From Candidatus Omnitrophota bacterium (GTDB taxonomy: Bacteria; Omnitrophota; Gorgyraeia; Gorgyraeales; Gorgyraeaceae): a stretch of DNA of 30,815 bases. Positions 22,607 to 30,427 of this stretch are shown in pieces. Made by a program: the position numbers and the translations under genes. The stretch covers positions 1-30,815 of the forward strand of contig JAHIUV010000066.1 of NCBI GenBank assembly GCA_018817035.1, given 5' to 3'. Within the stretch, counting starts at the first letter, position 1. Every line of letters begins with the position of its first letter. Below the pieces are notes generated by a model, which was not told the origin of the DNA, searched no databases, and saw nothing but the letters and a program-made list of their open reading frames with translations.

Positions 22607-23671
22607 ATGTTCGAAAAGCTCGAAAACCTGTTAAAGCGGTACGAAGACATCCATCGCCTGATGGCTGACGGTGAGGTGGCCTCTAATAGAGAGCGTTATC
22701 AAAAACTCGCGAAAGAGGCTTCGTCTATAGAGGATACCGTAAAAAAGTACAGGGAATACAAAAAAATAATTTCCGAAATAGAAGGCGCCAAAAATCTGCT
22801 GGAGAACGAGACGCATTCAGATCTCATAGAGATGGCGGGCGCCGAGGTAAAGGATCTCGATGTTAAAAAAGAAAAACTCAGGCTTGAGCTCGAGGAGATG
22901 CTGCTCGAGGATGATCCTGACAGGGACAAGGACGTCATAATGGAAATACGCGCCGGCACAGGCGGAGCAGAGGCGTCTTTGTTCGCCGGGGACCTGTTCA
23001 GGATGTATTCTAAATATGCCGCAGGCGTAAACTGGAAAATAGATGTAATAGACAGCCATGTCGCGGAAGCGGGAGGTTTTAAGGAAATAGTATTCTCGGT
23101 CAGGGGAAAAGGCGTCTATGGTAAATTAAAATACGAAATAGGCGCGCACAGGGTGCAGAGAGTGCCGGCAACGGAAGCGTCAGGCAGGATACACACTTCC
23201 GCCGTTACGGTCGCGGTACTTCCCGAGGCAGAGGACGTGGATATAGATATCAACCAGCAGGACCTTAAGATAGATACTTACAGGTCAGGCGGAGCCGGAG
23301 GACAGCACGTTAATGTCACAGATTCGGCAGTCAGGATCACCCATATCCCCACGGGTACCGTGGTCCAGTGCCAGAACGAAAGATCCCAGCTTAAGAATAA
23401 GCAATCGGCTATGAAGGTCTTAAAAGCAAGGATCCTTGACAATCTAAAGATGGAACAACATAAAAAAATGGCGGATAAGAGAAAAAGCCAGGTAGGCACA
23501 GGAGACCGCAGCGAAAAGATACGCACGTACAATTTTCCCGACAGGCGCATAACAGATCACAGGATAGGTTTTACCATACATAAACTGGACAGGGCAATGG
23601 AAGGCGAAATAGGCGAGATATTTGACGCCCTGGCGCAAGCGGAAAGAAAACTAAAACTAAGCAACCAGTAG
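22607..23671 (+). CDS. prfA: Peptide chain release factor 1
   Basis: Recognises UAA and UAG at the ribosome and triggers release of the finished protein. I set the start at the ATG at 22607 (354 residues), 2 bases after rpmE; longer in-frame starts inside rpmE would add about 53 non-homologous residues. The stop-codon reading motif PAT is at 187-189 (VPATEASGRIHTSAVTV), which identifies RF1 and not RF2. The catalytic GGQ is at 231-233 (GGAGGQHVN). The neighbour prmC methylates the Gln of this motif. Length and domain order are normal. Confidence 0.96.
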   Translation: MFEKLENLLKRYEDIHRLMADGEVASNRERYQKLAKEASSIEDTVKKYREYKKIISEIEGAKNLLENETHSDLIEMAGAEVKDLDVKKEKLRLELEEMLLEDDPDRDKDVIMEIRAGTGGAEASLFAGDLFRMYSKYAAGVNWKIDVIDSHVAEAGGFKEIVFSVRGKGVYGKLKYEIGAHRVQRVPATEASGRIHTSAVTVAVLPEAEDVDIDINQQDLKIDTYRSGGAGGQHVNVTDSAVRITHIPTGTVVQCQNERSQLKNKQSAMKVLKARILDNLKMEQHKKMADKRKSQVGTGDRSEKIRTYNFPDRRITDHRIGFTIHKLDRAMEGEIGEIFDALAQAERKLKLSNQ

Positions 23672-23674
23672 AGA

Positions 23675-23719
23675 GTCATTGCGAGGAGTCCCGAAGTTTT
23701 GGGACGACGAAGCAATCTC
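23675..23719. repeat. GTCATTGCGAG-family unit after prfA
   Basis: GTCATTGCGAGGAGTCCCGA, then AGTTTTGGGACGACGAAG, then CAATCTC. Other units of this family are at 5455, 26336, 28500 and 30313. Confidence 0.75.
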
Positions 23720-23723
23720 AGGC

Positions 23724-23757
23724 AATATTCTTCGAGCGACCAAAGGGAGTCGAGAAG
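23724..23757. repeat. TTCGAG-family unit before prmC
   Basis: AATATTCTTCGAGCGACC, then AAAGGGAGTCGAGAAG; a shorter form of the unit at 20442. It sits directly after a GTCATTGCGAG unit and before a long hairpin. Confidence 0.75.
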
Positions 23758-23759
23758 AT

Positions 23760-23794
23760 AACTTCACAATCATACATCGTATGTTTGTGAAGTT
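23760..23794. repeat. Long hairpin before prmC
   Basis: AACTTCACAATCATAC and GTATGTTTGTGAAGTT form a 16-bp stem with one mismatch around a 3-nt ATC loop. No T-tract follows. The AACTTCA/TGAAGTT ends match the smaller hairpin before coaE. AAGG follows, 20 bases before the prmC start. Confidence 0.7.
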
Positions 23795-23816
23795 AAGGCA
23801 AAAGGTTTAGACGATA

Positions 23817-24662
23817 ATGGATACCGTAAAGCAAAAAAAAGATATTTTTTATCTGCTCAATAAATATTCCGAGTGTTTTCCTCGCGCGGAGATCGAGGCC
23901 TTGTTGTCGCGCATATTCGCCTGTTCAAGGACAGCGCTTTATACCGATGACATTTTAGCGGATGATAAAACTGAGCGCTTGTGCGATTCTATGATGGAGA
24001 GGAGAGCATCAGGAGAACCCCTCCAGTACATAACGGGTTCCGCTGAATTCATGGGCTCTGATTTTAATGTGAATAACAGTGTCCTGATACCGCGTCCGGA
24101 AACGGAAATACTGGTAAGAGAAGTACTCGCTTCCGCTATGCCCGGATCAAAAATACTGGACATGTGCGCGGGTTCGGGCAATATAGCCGTTAGTTTGGCC
24201 AAGGCAATGCCTTCCCTTAACGTGACAGCTGTCGATATTTCGGGCGCGGCGATTGAGACAGCGCGCGCTAACTGTGTTTATCATTGCGGCTCCGAAAAAG
24301 TCAGATTTTACAAAAGCGATCTTTTTGACGCTTTACCCTTGGATAAAAAATATAAATTTGATATAATAGTGTGCAATCCGCCTTATGTTAAAAGCGCGGA
24401 TATGGATTTTTTACAAAAAGAAGTAACGCGTGAGCCCAGGATCGCTCTTGACGGAGGAGCCGACGGCCTGGATTTTTACAGGCGGATAGCTCAGCGCGCG
24501 GGAGATTATTTGGCGCCTAAAGGTTCGATAGCGTTAGAAGCCGGGATAGGCCAGGCGGAAAACATAAAAGCTATTTTTGAAGTCAATAATATATTTAATG
24601 TCAGCAGGATAATAAAAGATTTTGCCGGCATAGACAGGGTATTGTGGATAGATTTATTATAG
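23817..24662 (+). CDS. prmC: Release factor glutamine methyltransferase
   Basis: Transfers a methyl group from S-adenosylmethionine to the Gln of the GGQ motif in release factors, raising their activity. The 281-residue protein has an N-terminal helical domain (about 1-85), then PLQYITGSAEFMG and IPRPETE. The SAM site is around ILDMCAGSGNIAVSLA, and the substrate-binding NPPY is at 187-190. These are the standard PrmC/HemK motifs. It lies next to its substrate gene prfA, with a repeat-filled gap between them, and overlaps murA by 19 bases. Confidence 0.95.
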   Translation: MDTVKQKKDIFYLLNKYSECFPRAEIEALLSRIFACSRTALYTDDILADDKTERLCDSMMERRASGEPLQYITGSAEFMGSDFNVNNSVLIPRPETEILVREVLASAMPGSKILDMCAGSGNIAVSLAKAMPSLNVTAVDISGAAIETARANCVYHCGSEKVRFYKSDLFDALPLDKKYKFDIIVCNPPYVKSADMDFLQKEVTREPRIALDGGADGLDFYRRIAQRAGDYLAPKGSIALEAGIGQAENIKAIFEVNNIFNVSRIIKDFAGIDRVLWIDLL

Positions 24663-25909
24663 AGGGCGGAGTCAGACTGAAAGGCACTGTAGAATTGAGC
24701 GGCGCCAAAAATGCCGTGCTCCCTATTCTTGCCGCGACGTTACTGACCAACGGAAAATCAATAATAAGGAACGTTCCTCCCTTGAGTGACGTCTATACGA
24801 TGCTTCGTATCATGCGCTATCTCGGTGTCAAGGTCACTATGGAGGACGGGGCCGTGACCGTTGATCCCAGGAATTATTCGAATTATAGGGCCCCATATAA
24901 GCTCGTTAGCACCATGAGAGCGTCCATCTGCTTGCTGGGCCCGATACTGGCTAAATTAAAACACGCTGAGGTATCCATGCCCGGCGGCTGCGTTATAGGC
25001 ACGCGGCCTATCGACCTGCACCTAAAGGGCTTGCGCTCTATAGGCGCCGACATAAAGATCGAACACGGATACGTGATCGCCGACGGAAAAAATATGAAAG
25101 GCAGCCGCGTGTATCTGGGCGGAAAATTTGGTTCCAGCGTCCTGGCAACGGCTAACATTCTTATGGCAGCCACTCTTACTAAAGGAAAGACGGTCATAGA
25201 AAGCGCCGCGTGTGAGCCTGAATTGACTGACATGGCAAACTTCCTCTGTAAAATGGGAGCTAAGATAAAAGGACAGGGCACGCCTATAATAGAGATAGAA
25301 GGTGTAAGGTCCCTGAGCGGCGCCCAGCATTCCGTGATCTATGACAGGATAGAGGCAGGGACTTTTATGATAGCCGCGGCCATTACAGGGGGTGACGTAG
25401 TGATAAAACACGCTTGTGTAAACCACCTTGGAGCGGTCATAGATAGGCTGGAGAACGCGGGAATAAAAATCTCGAAGACAAAAGAAGGCCTGCGCGTAAG
25501 AAAGACAAGGTCACTTAAGCCGGTCGATGTCACCACGCTTCCTTATCCGGGTTTTCCCACTGATATGCAGGCTCAGATGATGGCGCTCATGAGCGTTACC
25601 AAGGGCATCAGCATTATCACGGAAAAGGTATATCCTGAGAGATTCATGCACGTAAGTGAACTTTCCAGGATGGGCGCGCAGATCATGCTCGAGACCCCGA
25701 ACGCGATAATCAAAGGCTCTTCTAAAATAAGCGGCGCGCCTGTAATGGCCTCTGACCTGCGTGCTTCCGCGGCATTGATCCTTGCCGGCCTTGTAGCCAA
25801 AGGTAAGACAGAAATATCCAGGATCTATCACATAGACAGGGGGTATCATAACATAGAAGAAAAGTTTGAAAAATTAGGTGCCAGGATAAAACGTGAAAAA
25901 GAATACTAA
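24644..25909 (+). CDS. murA: UDP-N-acetylglucosamine 1-carboxyvinyltransferase
   Basis: Adds enolpyruvate from PEP to UDP-GlcNAc, the first committed step of peptidoglycan synthesis. The 421-residue protein starts with GTG inside prmC; the first residues DRFIIEGGVRLKGTVELSGAKNA are the expected N-terminus, with the KN pair intact. The catalytic Cys116 is present in PGGCVIGTRPIDLH, so fosfomycin sensitivity is predicted. PYPGFPTDMQAQ, YPERFMH and the late DLRASAALILAGL are also present. The presence of this gene implies a peptidoglycan wall. It is followed 12 bases later by rpsP. Confidence 0.96.
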   Translation: MDRFIIEGGVRLKGTVELSGAKNAVLPILAATLLTNGKSIIRNVPPLSDVYTMLRIMRYLGVKVTMEDGAVTVDPRNYSNYRAPYKLVSTMRASICLLGPILAKLKHAEVSMPGGCVIGTRPIDLHLKGLRSIGADIKIEHGYVIADGKNMKGSRVYLGGKFGSSVLATANILMAATLTKGKTVIESAACEPELTDMANFLCKMGAKIKGQGTPIIEIEGVRSLSGAQHSVIYDRIEAGTFMIAAAITGGDVVIKHACVNHLGAVIDRLENAGIKISKTKEGLRVRKTRSLKPVDVTTLPYPGFPTDMQAQMMALMSVTKGISIITEKVYPERFMHVSELSRMGAQIMLETPNAIIKGSSKISGAPVMASDLRASAALILAGLVAKGKTEISRIYHIDRGYHNIEEKFEKLGARIKREKEY

Positions 25910-25921
25910 CAAGGAGGAGAT

Positions 25922-26164
25922 ATGTCTGTAAGAATAAGGTTAAAAAGATTGGGAACAAAGAAAAAACCGCACAACAGGATAATCGTTTGCGACAAGAGGC
26001 GCGCAAGGGATGGTAAGGCTATCGAGGAAATAGGCTATTACGATCCCTCAAAGAATCCACCCTTTGTAAAGGTAGAAAAAGAAAGGGCCCTGTATTGGAT
26101 AAGTAAAGGCGCTGTCCCGACAGAAATAGTAAAGAGCATATTAAAAAAGCAAAACATAATCTAA
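25922..26164 (+). CDS. rpsP: Ribosomal protein bS16
   Basis: The 80-residue small-subunit protein bS16, which stabilises assembly of the 30S subunit. It opens with VRIRLKRLGTKKKPHNRIIV and has the conserved IEEIGYYDPSKNPP. A strong AAGGAGG Shine-Dalgarno lies 6 bases upstream. In many bacteria rpsP is followed by rimM and trmD; here a repeat cluster follows and rimM is missing. Length is normal. Confidence 0.96.
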   Translation: MSVRIRLKRLGTKKKPHNRIIVCDKRRARDGKAIEEIGYYDPSKNPPFVKVEKERALYWISKGAVPTEIVKSILKKQNII

Positions 26165-26179
26165 CTTTACATTTTGCGG

Positions 26180-26360
26180 GATTGCTTTGCTTCTCGACTC
26201 ACGAAGTTTACCCTGAGCGCAGTCGAAGGGTTCGCTCGAAGAATATTGTCCTTCGACTATGTCCCGATACTTCGGGACAAGCTCAGGACTCAGTTCAAAG
26301 AATATTGTTCGAGCGCAGTCGAGAACATTTCTTGTGTCATTGCGAAGCCGAAGCGATCTC
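26180..26360. repeat. Cluster of TTCGAG-family and GTCATTGCGAG-family units in the rpsP-trmD gap
   Basis: At least three TTCGAG-type units in mixed order (CTTCTCGACTCACGAAG, CCGATACTTCGGGACAAGC, TTCGAGCGCAGTCGAGAAC) are followed by GTCATTGCGAAGCCGAAGCG, then ATCTC at 26336-26360. Small open frames crossing it are made only of repeat sequence. This block sits where rimM would be expected. Confidence 0.8.
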
Positions 26361-26383
26361 AGAAATAGATATTTCTTAATGCC

Positions 26384-27088
26384 ATGGTCATAGACATATT
26401 AACCATATTTCCTAAAATGTTCGACGCCGTGCTCGGTGAATCTATCATAAAAAGGGCGCGGGATAAAAAGATCATAGAGATAAACGTGATAGATATCAGG
26501 CCTTTTACCGGGAATAAACACGGTAAGGTCGATGATAAGCCCTTCGGCGGAGGGCCCGGCATGATCATGAACGCCGAACCGTTCTTTGAAGCCGTGAATT
26601 ATGTAAGAAAAAAGACCAAAGACCTGCGGGTAAAGACCAGGGTCGTATTGATGAGCCCCAGGGGCAAGGCCCTTGATCACGAATTAGCGAAAAAAATGTC
26701 AGGATATGAACATATATTGCTTCTTTGCGGACATTATGAAGGCATAGATGAGAGGGTAAGGGATCATCTGGTGGACGAGGAGGTATCGATAGGCGATTTT
26801 ATCCTGACCGGCGGCGAACTGGCCGCGATGGTGGTGATCGATTCCGTCGTCAGGCTTGTGCCGGGCGTATTAGGGAATGATGATTCCAGCGCCGATGAAT
26901 CTTTTTCAAAAGGGCTCCTGGAATACCCTCAGTATACCAGGCCGGCAAACTATAAAGGCATGAAAGTCCCGGAAATACTGTTATCCGGGGATCATGAAAA
27001 AATAAAAAAATGGAGAGAAGGCGAGTCCTTGAAAGAAACCAGTAAGGGCCGTCCTGATCTTATGCGCAAAAAAAGGAGGAAGAAATGA
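26384..27088 (+). CDS. trmD: tRNA (guanine-N1-)-methyltransferase
   Basis: Methylates G37 of tRNAs that read CNN codons, using S-adenosylmethionine, which prevents +1 frameshifts. The 234-residue protein has the SPOUT (knotted) core: FGGGPGMIMN, LLCGHYEGIDERV and IGDFILTGGELAAM. It continues with VPGVLGNDDSS and LEYPQYTRP, all TrmD signatures. Length is normal. Its stop overlaps the rplS start by 4 bases (ATGA), so the two are translationally coupled. The Shine-Dalgarno before the ATG is weak. Confidence 0.96.
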   Translation: MVIDILTIFPKMFDAVLGESIIKRARDKKIIEINVIDIRPFTGNKHGKVDDKPFGGGPGMIMNAEPFFEAVNYVRKKTKDLRVKTRVVLMSPRGKALDHELAKKMSGYEHILLLCGHYEGIDERVRDHLVDEEVSIGDFILTGGELAAMVVIDSVVRLVPGVLGNDDSSADESFSKGLLEYPQYTRPANYKGMKVPEILLSGDHEKIKKWREGESLKETSKGRPDLMRKKRRKK

Positions 27089-27474
27089 ACAGGCTATATG
27101 AGTTAGAAAAAAGTTTTATGAAAAAGGACGTTACGCCATTCAGGCCGGGTGACACCATAAAAGTCATGGTCAAGATAAGAGAAGGCGATAAGACCAGGCT
27201 CCAGGCGTTCGAGGGCATTTGTATCGCCAAAAAGGGTTCGAGTGTCAGGGAAACTTTTACCGTCAGGCGCGTATCCTACGGCGAGGGAGTGGAGAGGGTT
27301 TTTCAGGCGCATTCTCCCTCAGTAGATTCCGTGGAAGTGATAAAGCGCGGTAAGGTAAAAAGAGCTAAACTTTATTATCTTAAGAAAAAGATAGGAAAGA
27401 GCACGAAAATTGAGGAAGCAAGGGGAGTTGAAAATAAAAAAGATGCTCCTGTGGGAGAAAAAAGCGTTTCTTAA
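27085..27474 (+). CDS. rplS: Ribosomal protein bL19
   Basis: The 129-residue large-subunit protein bL19, located at the interface with the 30S subunit. FRPGDTIKVMVKIREGDKTR, LQAFEGICIAKKG and the later ETFTVRRVSYGEGVERVF are the family signature. It is about 14 residues longer than most bL19 proteins because of a charged tail (EEARGVENKKDAPVGEKS). That tail overlaps the start region of rnhB, so it may partly result from the gene overlap. Confidence 0.95.
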   Translation: MNRLYELEKSFMKKDVTPFRPGDTIKVMVKIREGDKTRLQAFEGICIAKKGSSVRETFTVRRVSYGEGVERVFQAHSPSVDSVEVIKRGKVKRAKLYYLKKKIGKSTKIEEARGVENKKDAPVGEKSVS

Positions 27475-28099
27475 CGGCGCGTCTCTCATTATCGGGCTTG
27501 ATGAGGCCGGCAGGGGCCCTCTAGCCGGGCCTGTCGTGGCGGGAGCGGTCACTTTGAATAAAGCTCCTTTAGGGAAATTTTCTTTTCCCCGCTACAGGGA
27601 GAGGTTGGACGATTCCAAAAAAATATCCCCGCCTCAGAGAGAAAAAGCTTTTAAGGAAATAACAAAAAGGTCTTTTTTTGCCATAGGTTCGAAAGACCAC
27701 GCGTTTATAGATAAGGAAAATATATACAGGGCCACTGTTTTCGCCATGAAAGACGCGGTCAAAAAACTCGTTAAGCAATATTGTCTTGCTATAAATAAAA
27801 AAGAAAAAGAGATCAGGCAAAGTATCCATGTACTAGTCGACGGCAACATGGAAATAGGCCTCCCTTATCATACGGTAAAAATAGTAAAAGGCGACGCTAA
27901 AAGCCTTTCGATAGCCGCGGCTTCGATTATTGCCAAGGTGACACGCGACAGGATAATGGCCGCTTACGATAAAAAATTCCCTAAATACGGTTTTTTGAAG
28001 CATAAAGGATACGGAACCAGATTACATATGCGGGCAATAGAAAAATACGGCCCATGCCCTATCCACAGGCGCAGCTTTGCGCCTATCAGGCAGGCATGA
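27443..28099 (+). CDS. rnhB: Ribonuclease HII
   Basis: Cuts RNA in RNA-DNA hybrids, including single ribonucleotides in DNA. The catalytic acidic residues are D20 and E21 in GLDEAGRGPLAGPVVAGAV, then the Asp of VLVDGN and the Asp of the KGDAKSLSIAAASIIAKV region. RLDDSKKISPPQRE is also typical. The start is uncertain: the ATG at 27443 gives the usual LLWEKKAFLNG beginning, while TTG codons at 27410 and 27428 are in frame, and the latter has AGGAAG upstream. Any of these overlaps the end of rplS. It overlaps the next gene through ATGA. Confidence 0.94.
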   Translation: MLLWEKKAFLNGASLIIGLDEAGRGPLAGPVVAGAVTLNKAPLGKFSFPRYRERLDDSKKISPPQREKAFKEITKRSFFAIGSKDHAFIDKENIYRATVFAMKDAVKKLVKQYCLAINKKEKEIRQSIHVLVDGNMEIGLPYHTVKIVKGDAKSLSIAAASIIAKVTRDRIMAAYDKKFPKYGFLKHKGYGTRLHMRAIEKYGPCPIHRRSFAPIRQA

Positions 28100-28479
28100 C
28101 GTTCGCGAGGCTGGATTCAGGTAAAAAAGGAGAATTACTCGCGGAAGCTTTTTTAAAAAGCAAAGGATATAAGATAATAGCCAGGAATTACAGGACGCGA
28201 TTAGGCGAACTGGATATGATAGGCGAAGATAAAGGCTGTGTGGTTTTTATAGAAGTCCGCTCAGCCAATAGCCTCAGGTTTGGTTCGCCGCTATGCACCG
28301 TAAACAGGAAAAAGCAAAGCCGGATCGCCAAGGCATCTTTAGCGTATATAAAAAAGTATGGACTGCAATATAAAGATTGCAGGTTTGACGTAATAAGTAT
28401 AGAGGGAGTGGATAGCCCTGATCCCAAAATAGACCTTATAAGGGACGCGTTTGAATTAGACGCGCAGTACAGATATTAA
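28096..28479 (+). CDS. yraN: YraN/UPF0102 family nuclease-like protein
   Basis: A 127-residue protein of the UPF0102 (YraN) family, which has a PD-(D/E)XK-type nuclease fold; its role is not established. I take the ATG at 28096, which overlaps the rnhB stop (ATGA), and not the upstream in-frame ATG at 28054. Key features are GKKGELLAEAFLKSKGYKI, RNYRTRLGELDMIGEDKG and VVFIEVRSANS, which hold the Glu, Asp and ExK-like positions. The rplS-rnhB-yraN order is common in bacteria and supports the call. Confidence 0.92.
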   Translation: MTFARLDSGKKGELLAEAFLKSKGYKIIARNYRTRLGELDMIGEDKGCVVFIEVRSANSLRFGSPLCTVNRKKQSRIAKASLAYIKKYGLQYKDCRFDVISIEGVDSPDPKIDLIRDAFELDAQYRY

Positions 28480-28499
28480 GATATAGTACTCCCAACACT

Positions 28500-28567
28500 G
28501 TCATTGCGAGAAGCAAAGCAGTCCCCGCGCTGGTCCGCCTCTGGCGGAAAAGCGGCGAAGCAATCTC
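28500..28567. repeat. GTCATTGCGAG-family unit with inserted GC-rich hairpin, before fhs
   Basis: GTCATTGCGAGAAGCAAAGC at the left and GGCGAAGCAATCTC at the right enclose a GC-rich hairpin in which CCGCC pairs with GGCGG around TCT. It lies between yraN and the fhs Shine-Dalgarno. Confidence 0.7.
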
Positions 28568-28593
28568 AGTAAAATAGTGACCGGAGGTGCATA

Positions 28594-30303
28594 TTGAAAA
28601 AAGTGCCCAGTGACCTCGAGATAGCCCAAGCGGCAAAGTTAAAGCCTATCACCGAAATAGCGCGCCGGATCGGAATAAGAAAAGACGAGTTAGAGTTATA
28701 TGGAAATTACAAAGCTAAGATATCCCTTTCCATTTTAGACCGCATTAAAAATAAACCCAAAGGAAAATTCATAGACGTTACGGCTGTTACGCCTACGCCG
28801 CTGGGCGAGGGCAAGACCGTAACTACTATCGGCCTCAGCCTGGGCCTTGCCAAATTAGGCAAAAAAGTAATTACTACCCTGAGACAGCCTTCCATGGGGC
28901 CTGTTTTCGGGATAAAAGGCGGAGCTGCCGGAGGCGGATACTCCCAGGTCCTTCCGATGGAGGATATTAACCTGCATTTTACCGGCGACATCCATGCTGT
29001 CGGCGCCGCCAATAACCTTCTCGCGGCATTCATAGACAACCATTTGATAAAGGGGAATCCTTTGAACATAGACCCTGATTCCATAGTCACGCGACGCTGT
29101 GTCGATATCAGCGACAGGGCATTGAGACAGATAAAGATAGGCCTGGGAGGGTCCGAAAATGGCATACCCAGGGACACGGGTTTTGACATAACCGTGGCGA
29201 GCGAAGTAATGGCGATACTGGCGCTAGCGGAAAGCCTTACAGACTTAAGAAAAAGATTGAGCAGGATGGTGATCGCCTTGACCCATGACGGAAAACCGGT
29301 CACGGCAGAGGATATCAAGTGCGCGGGAGCAATGACAGTACTCTTAAAAGACGCGCTTAAGCCAAATCTCATACAGACGACAGAGAACACTCCCTGCATT
29401 ATGCATGCCGGGCCCTTCGCCAATATTGCCCACGGTAATAATTCTGTCCTGGCTGACATGATCGCCCTGCGCCTGGCAGACTACGTGGTGACCGAAAGCG
29501 GCTTTGGCGCGGATTGCGGAGCTGAAAAATTCCTGGACATAAAATGCAGGACGAGCGCGCTAAAACCTCCTGACGGAATAGTGCTCGTATGCACGGTAAA
29601 GGCGCTAAAGATGCATGGCGGCGGGTTCGAGGCCGTGCCCGGTAAGCGGCTGGACATGGAGGTAGTAAAAAAAGAAAATATAGAAGCCGTGAAAAAAGGC
29701 TCGGAAAATCTCGCAAAGCATATAGAAAACATAAAACTATTCGGCTTGCCGGTAGTAGTCGCTATAAACAGGTTTGAATACGACCTGGAAAAAGAAATAG
29801 GCCTTATAAAATCCATCGCCCTGGAATCCGGCGCGACAGACGTTGTAGTGAGCGAAGTATGGGAAAAAGGCGGCGAAGGCGGAAAAGACCTGGCAAGAGC
29901 GGTCTTAAAAATGTGCGAGCAGAAATCTGATTTCAAATTCCTGTACCCGCTTGAAGCCCCTATAAAAGAAAAAATAGAAACCATCGCTAAAAAGATCTAC
30001 GGAGCTAAAGACGTTGAATATTCCGAAGAAGCCAATAAAAAAATAGACTATTATACAAAACAGGGGTACGCTGACCTGCCGATAAATATGGCCAAGACCC
30101 ATCTTTCGCTTTCGCACGACCCAAAACTAAAAGGCCGTCCCAGGGGATTTACTCTTCCTGTAAGAGACGTCAGGATATCAGCGGGCGCTGGATTTCTATA
30201 CCCATTATGTGGTACAATGCGTACGATGCCTGGCCTACCGTCAGTTCCGGCAGGCACAAAAGTAGACATAGACAAAAACGGCAAAATAGTCGGCCTGTTT
30301 TAA
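28594..30303 (+). CDS. fhs: Formate-tetrahydrofolate ligase
   Basis: Makes 10-formyl-tetrahydrofolate from formate, tetrahydrofolate and ATP, feeding purine synthesis or the methyl branch of the Wood-Ljungdahl pathway. The 569-residue protein starts with TTG at 28594, preceded by GGAGG 6 bases upstream. It carries the nucleotide-binding TPTPLGEGKTVTT, then RQPSMGPVFGIKGGAAGGGY, EDINLHFTGDIHA and the later ESGFGADCGAEKF, all typical of the enzyme. Length is slightly above the usual 555 or so. A cyclodeaminase-like gene follows, so the pair may act on consecutive folate steps. Confidence 0.96.
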   Translation: MKKVPSDLEIAQAAKLKPITEIARRIGIRKDELELYGNYKAKISLSILDRIKNKPKGKFIDVTAVTPTPLGEGKTVTTIGLSLGLAKLGKKVITTLRQPSMGPVFGIKGGAAGGGYSQVLPMEDINLHFTGDIHAVGAANNLLAAFIDNHLIKGNPLNIDPDSIVTRRCVDISDRALRQIKIGLGGSENGIPRDTGFDITVASEVMAILALAESLTDLRKRLSRMVIALTHDGKPVTAEDIKCAGAMTVLLKDALKPNLIQTTENTPCIMHAGPFANIAHGNNSVLADMIALRLADYVVTESGFGADCGAEKFLDIKCRTSALKPPDGIVLVCTVKALKMHGGGFEAVPGKRLDMEVVKKENIEAVKKGSENLAKHIENIKLFGLPVVVAINRFEYDLEKEIGLIKSIALESGATDVVVSEVWEKGGEGGKDLARAVLKMCEQKSDFKFLYPLEAPIKEKIETIAKKIYGAKDVEYSEEANKKIDYYTKQGYADLPINMAKTHLSLSHDPKLKGRPRGFTLPVRDVRISAGAGFLYPLCGTMRTMPGLPSVPAGTKVDIDKNGKIVGLF

Positions 30304-30312
30304 CTAACCACT

Positions 30313-30346
30313 GTCATTGCGAACACGAAGCGCCCGAAGCAATCTC
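30313..30346. repeat. GTCATTGCGAG-family unit after fhs
   Basis: GTCATTGCGAACACGAAGC, then GCCCGAAGCAATCTC. It directly precedes a TTCGAG-family unit, the same order as after prfA. Confidence 0.75.
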
Positions 30347-30350
30347 GATC

Positions 30351-30397
30351 AATATTCTTCGAGCGGAGTCCCGAAGTATCGGGACGAAGTCGAGAAG
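30351..30397. repeat. TTCGAG-family unit before the cyclodeaminase-like gene
   Basis: AATATTCTTCGAGCGGAGTC, then CCGAAGTATCGGGAC, then GAAGTCGAGAAG; it differs from the unit at 20442-20488 by one base. GAAGTTAAGGAG follows and supplies the Shine-Dalgarno for the next gene. Confidence 0.8.
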
Positions 30398-30427
30398 GTA
30401 ATGGCGAGAAGTTAAGGAGACCCTAAT

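Noticed and set aside
26174..26379. Two overlapping small + strand frames between rpsP and trmD
   Set aside because: Both consist entirely of TTCGAG and GTCATTGCGAG repeat sequence and have no Shine-Dalgarno or recognisable protein features.
5256..30397. CRISPR array
   Set aside because: The repeats are palindromic, dispersed between genes and irregularly spaced, with no regular repeat-spacer pattern and no cas genes.
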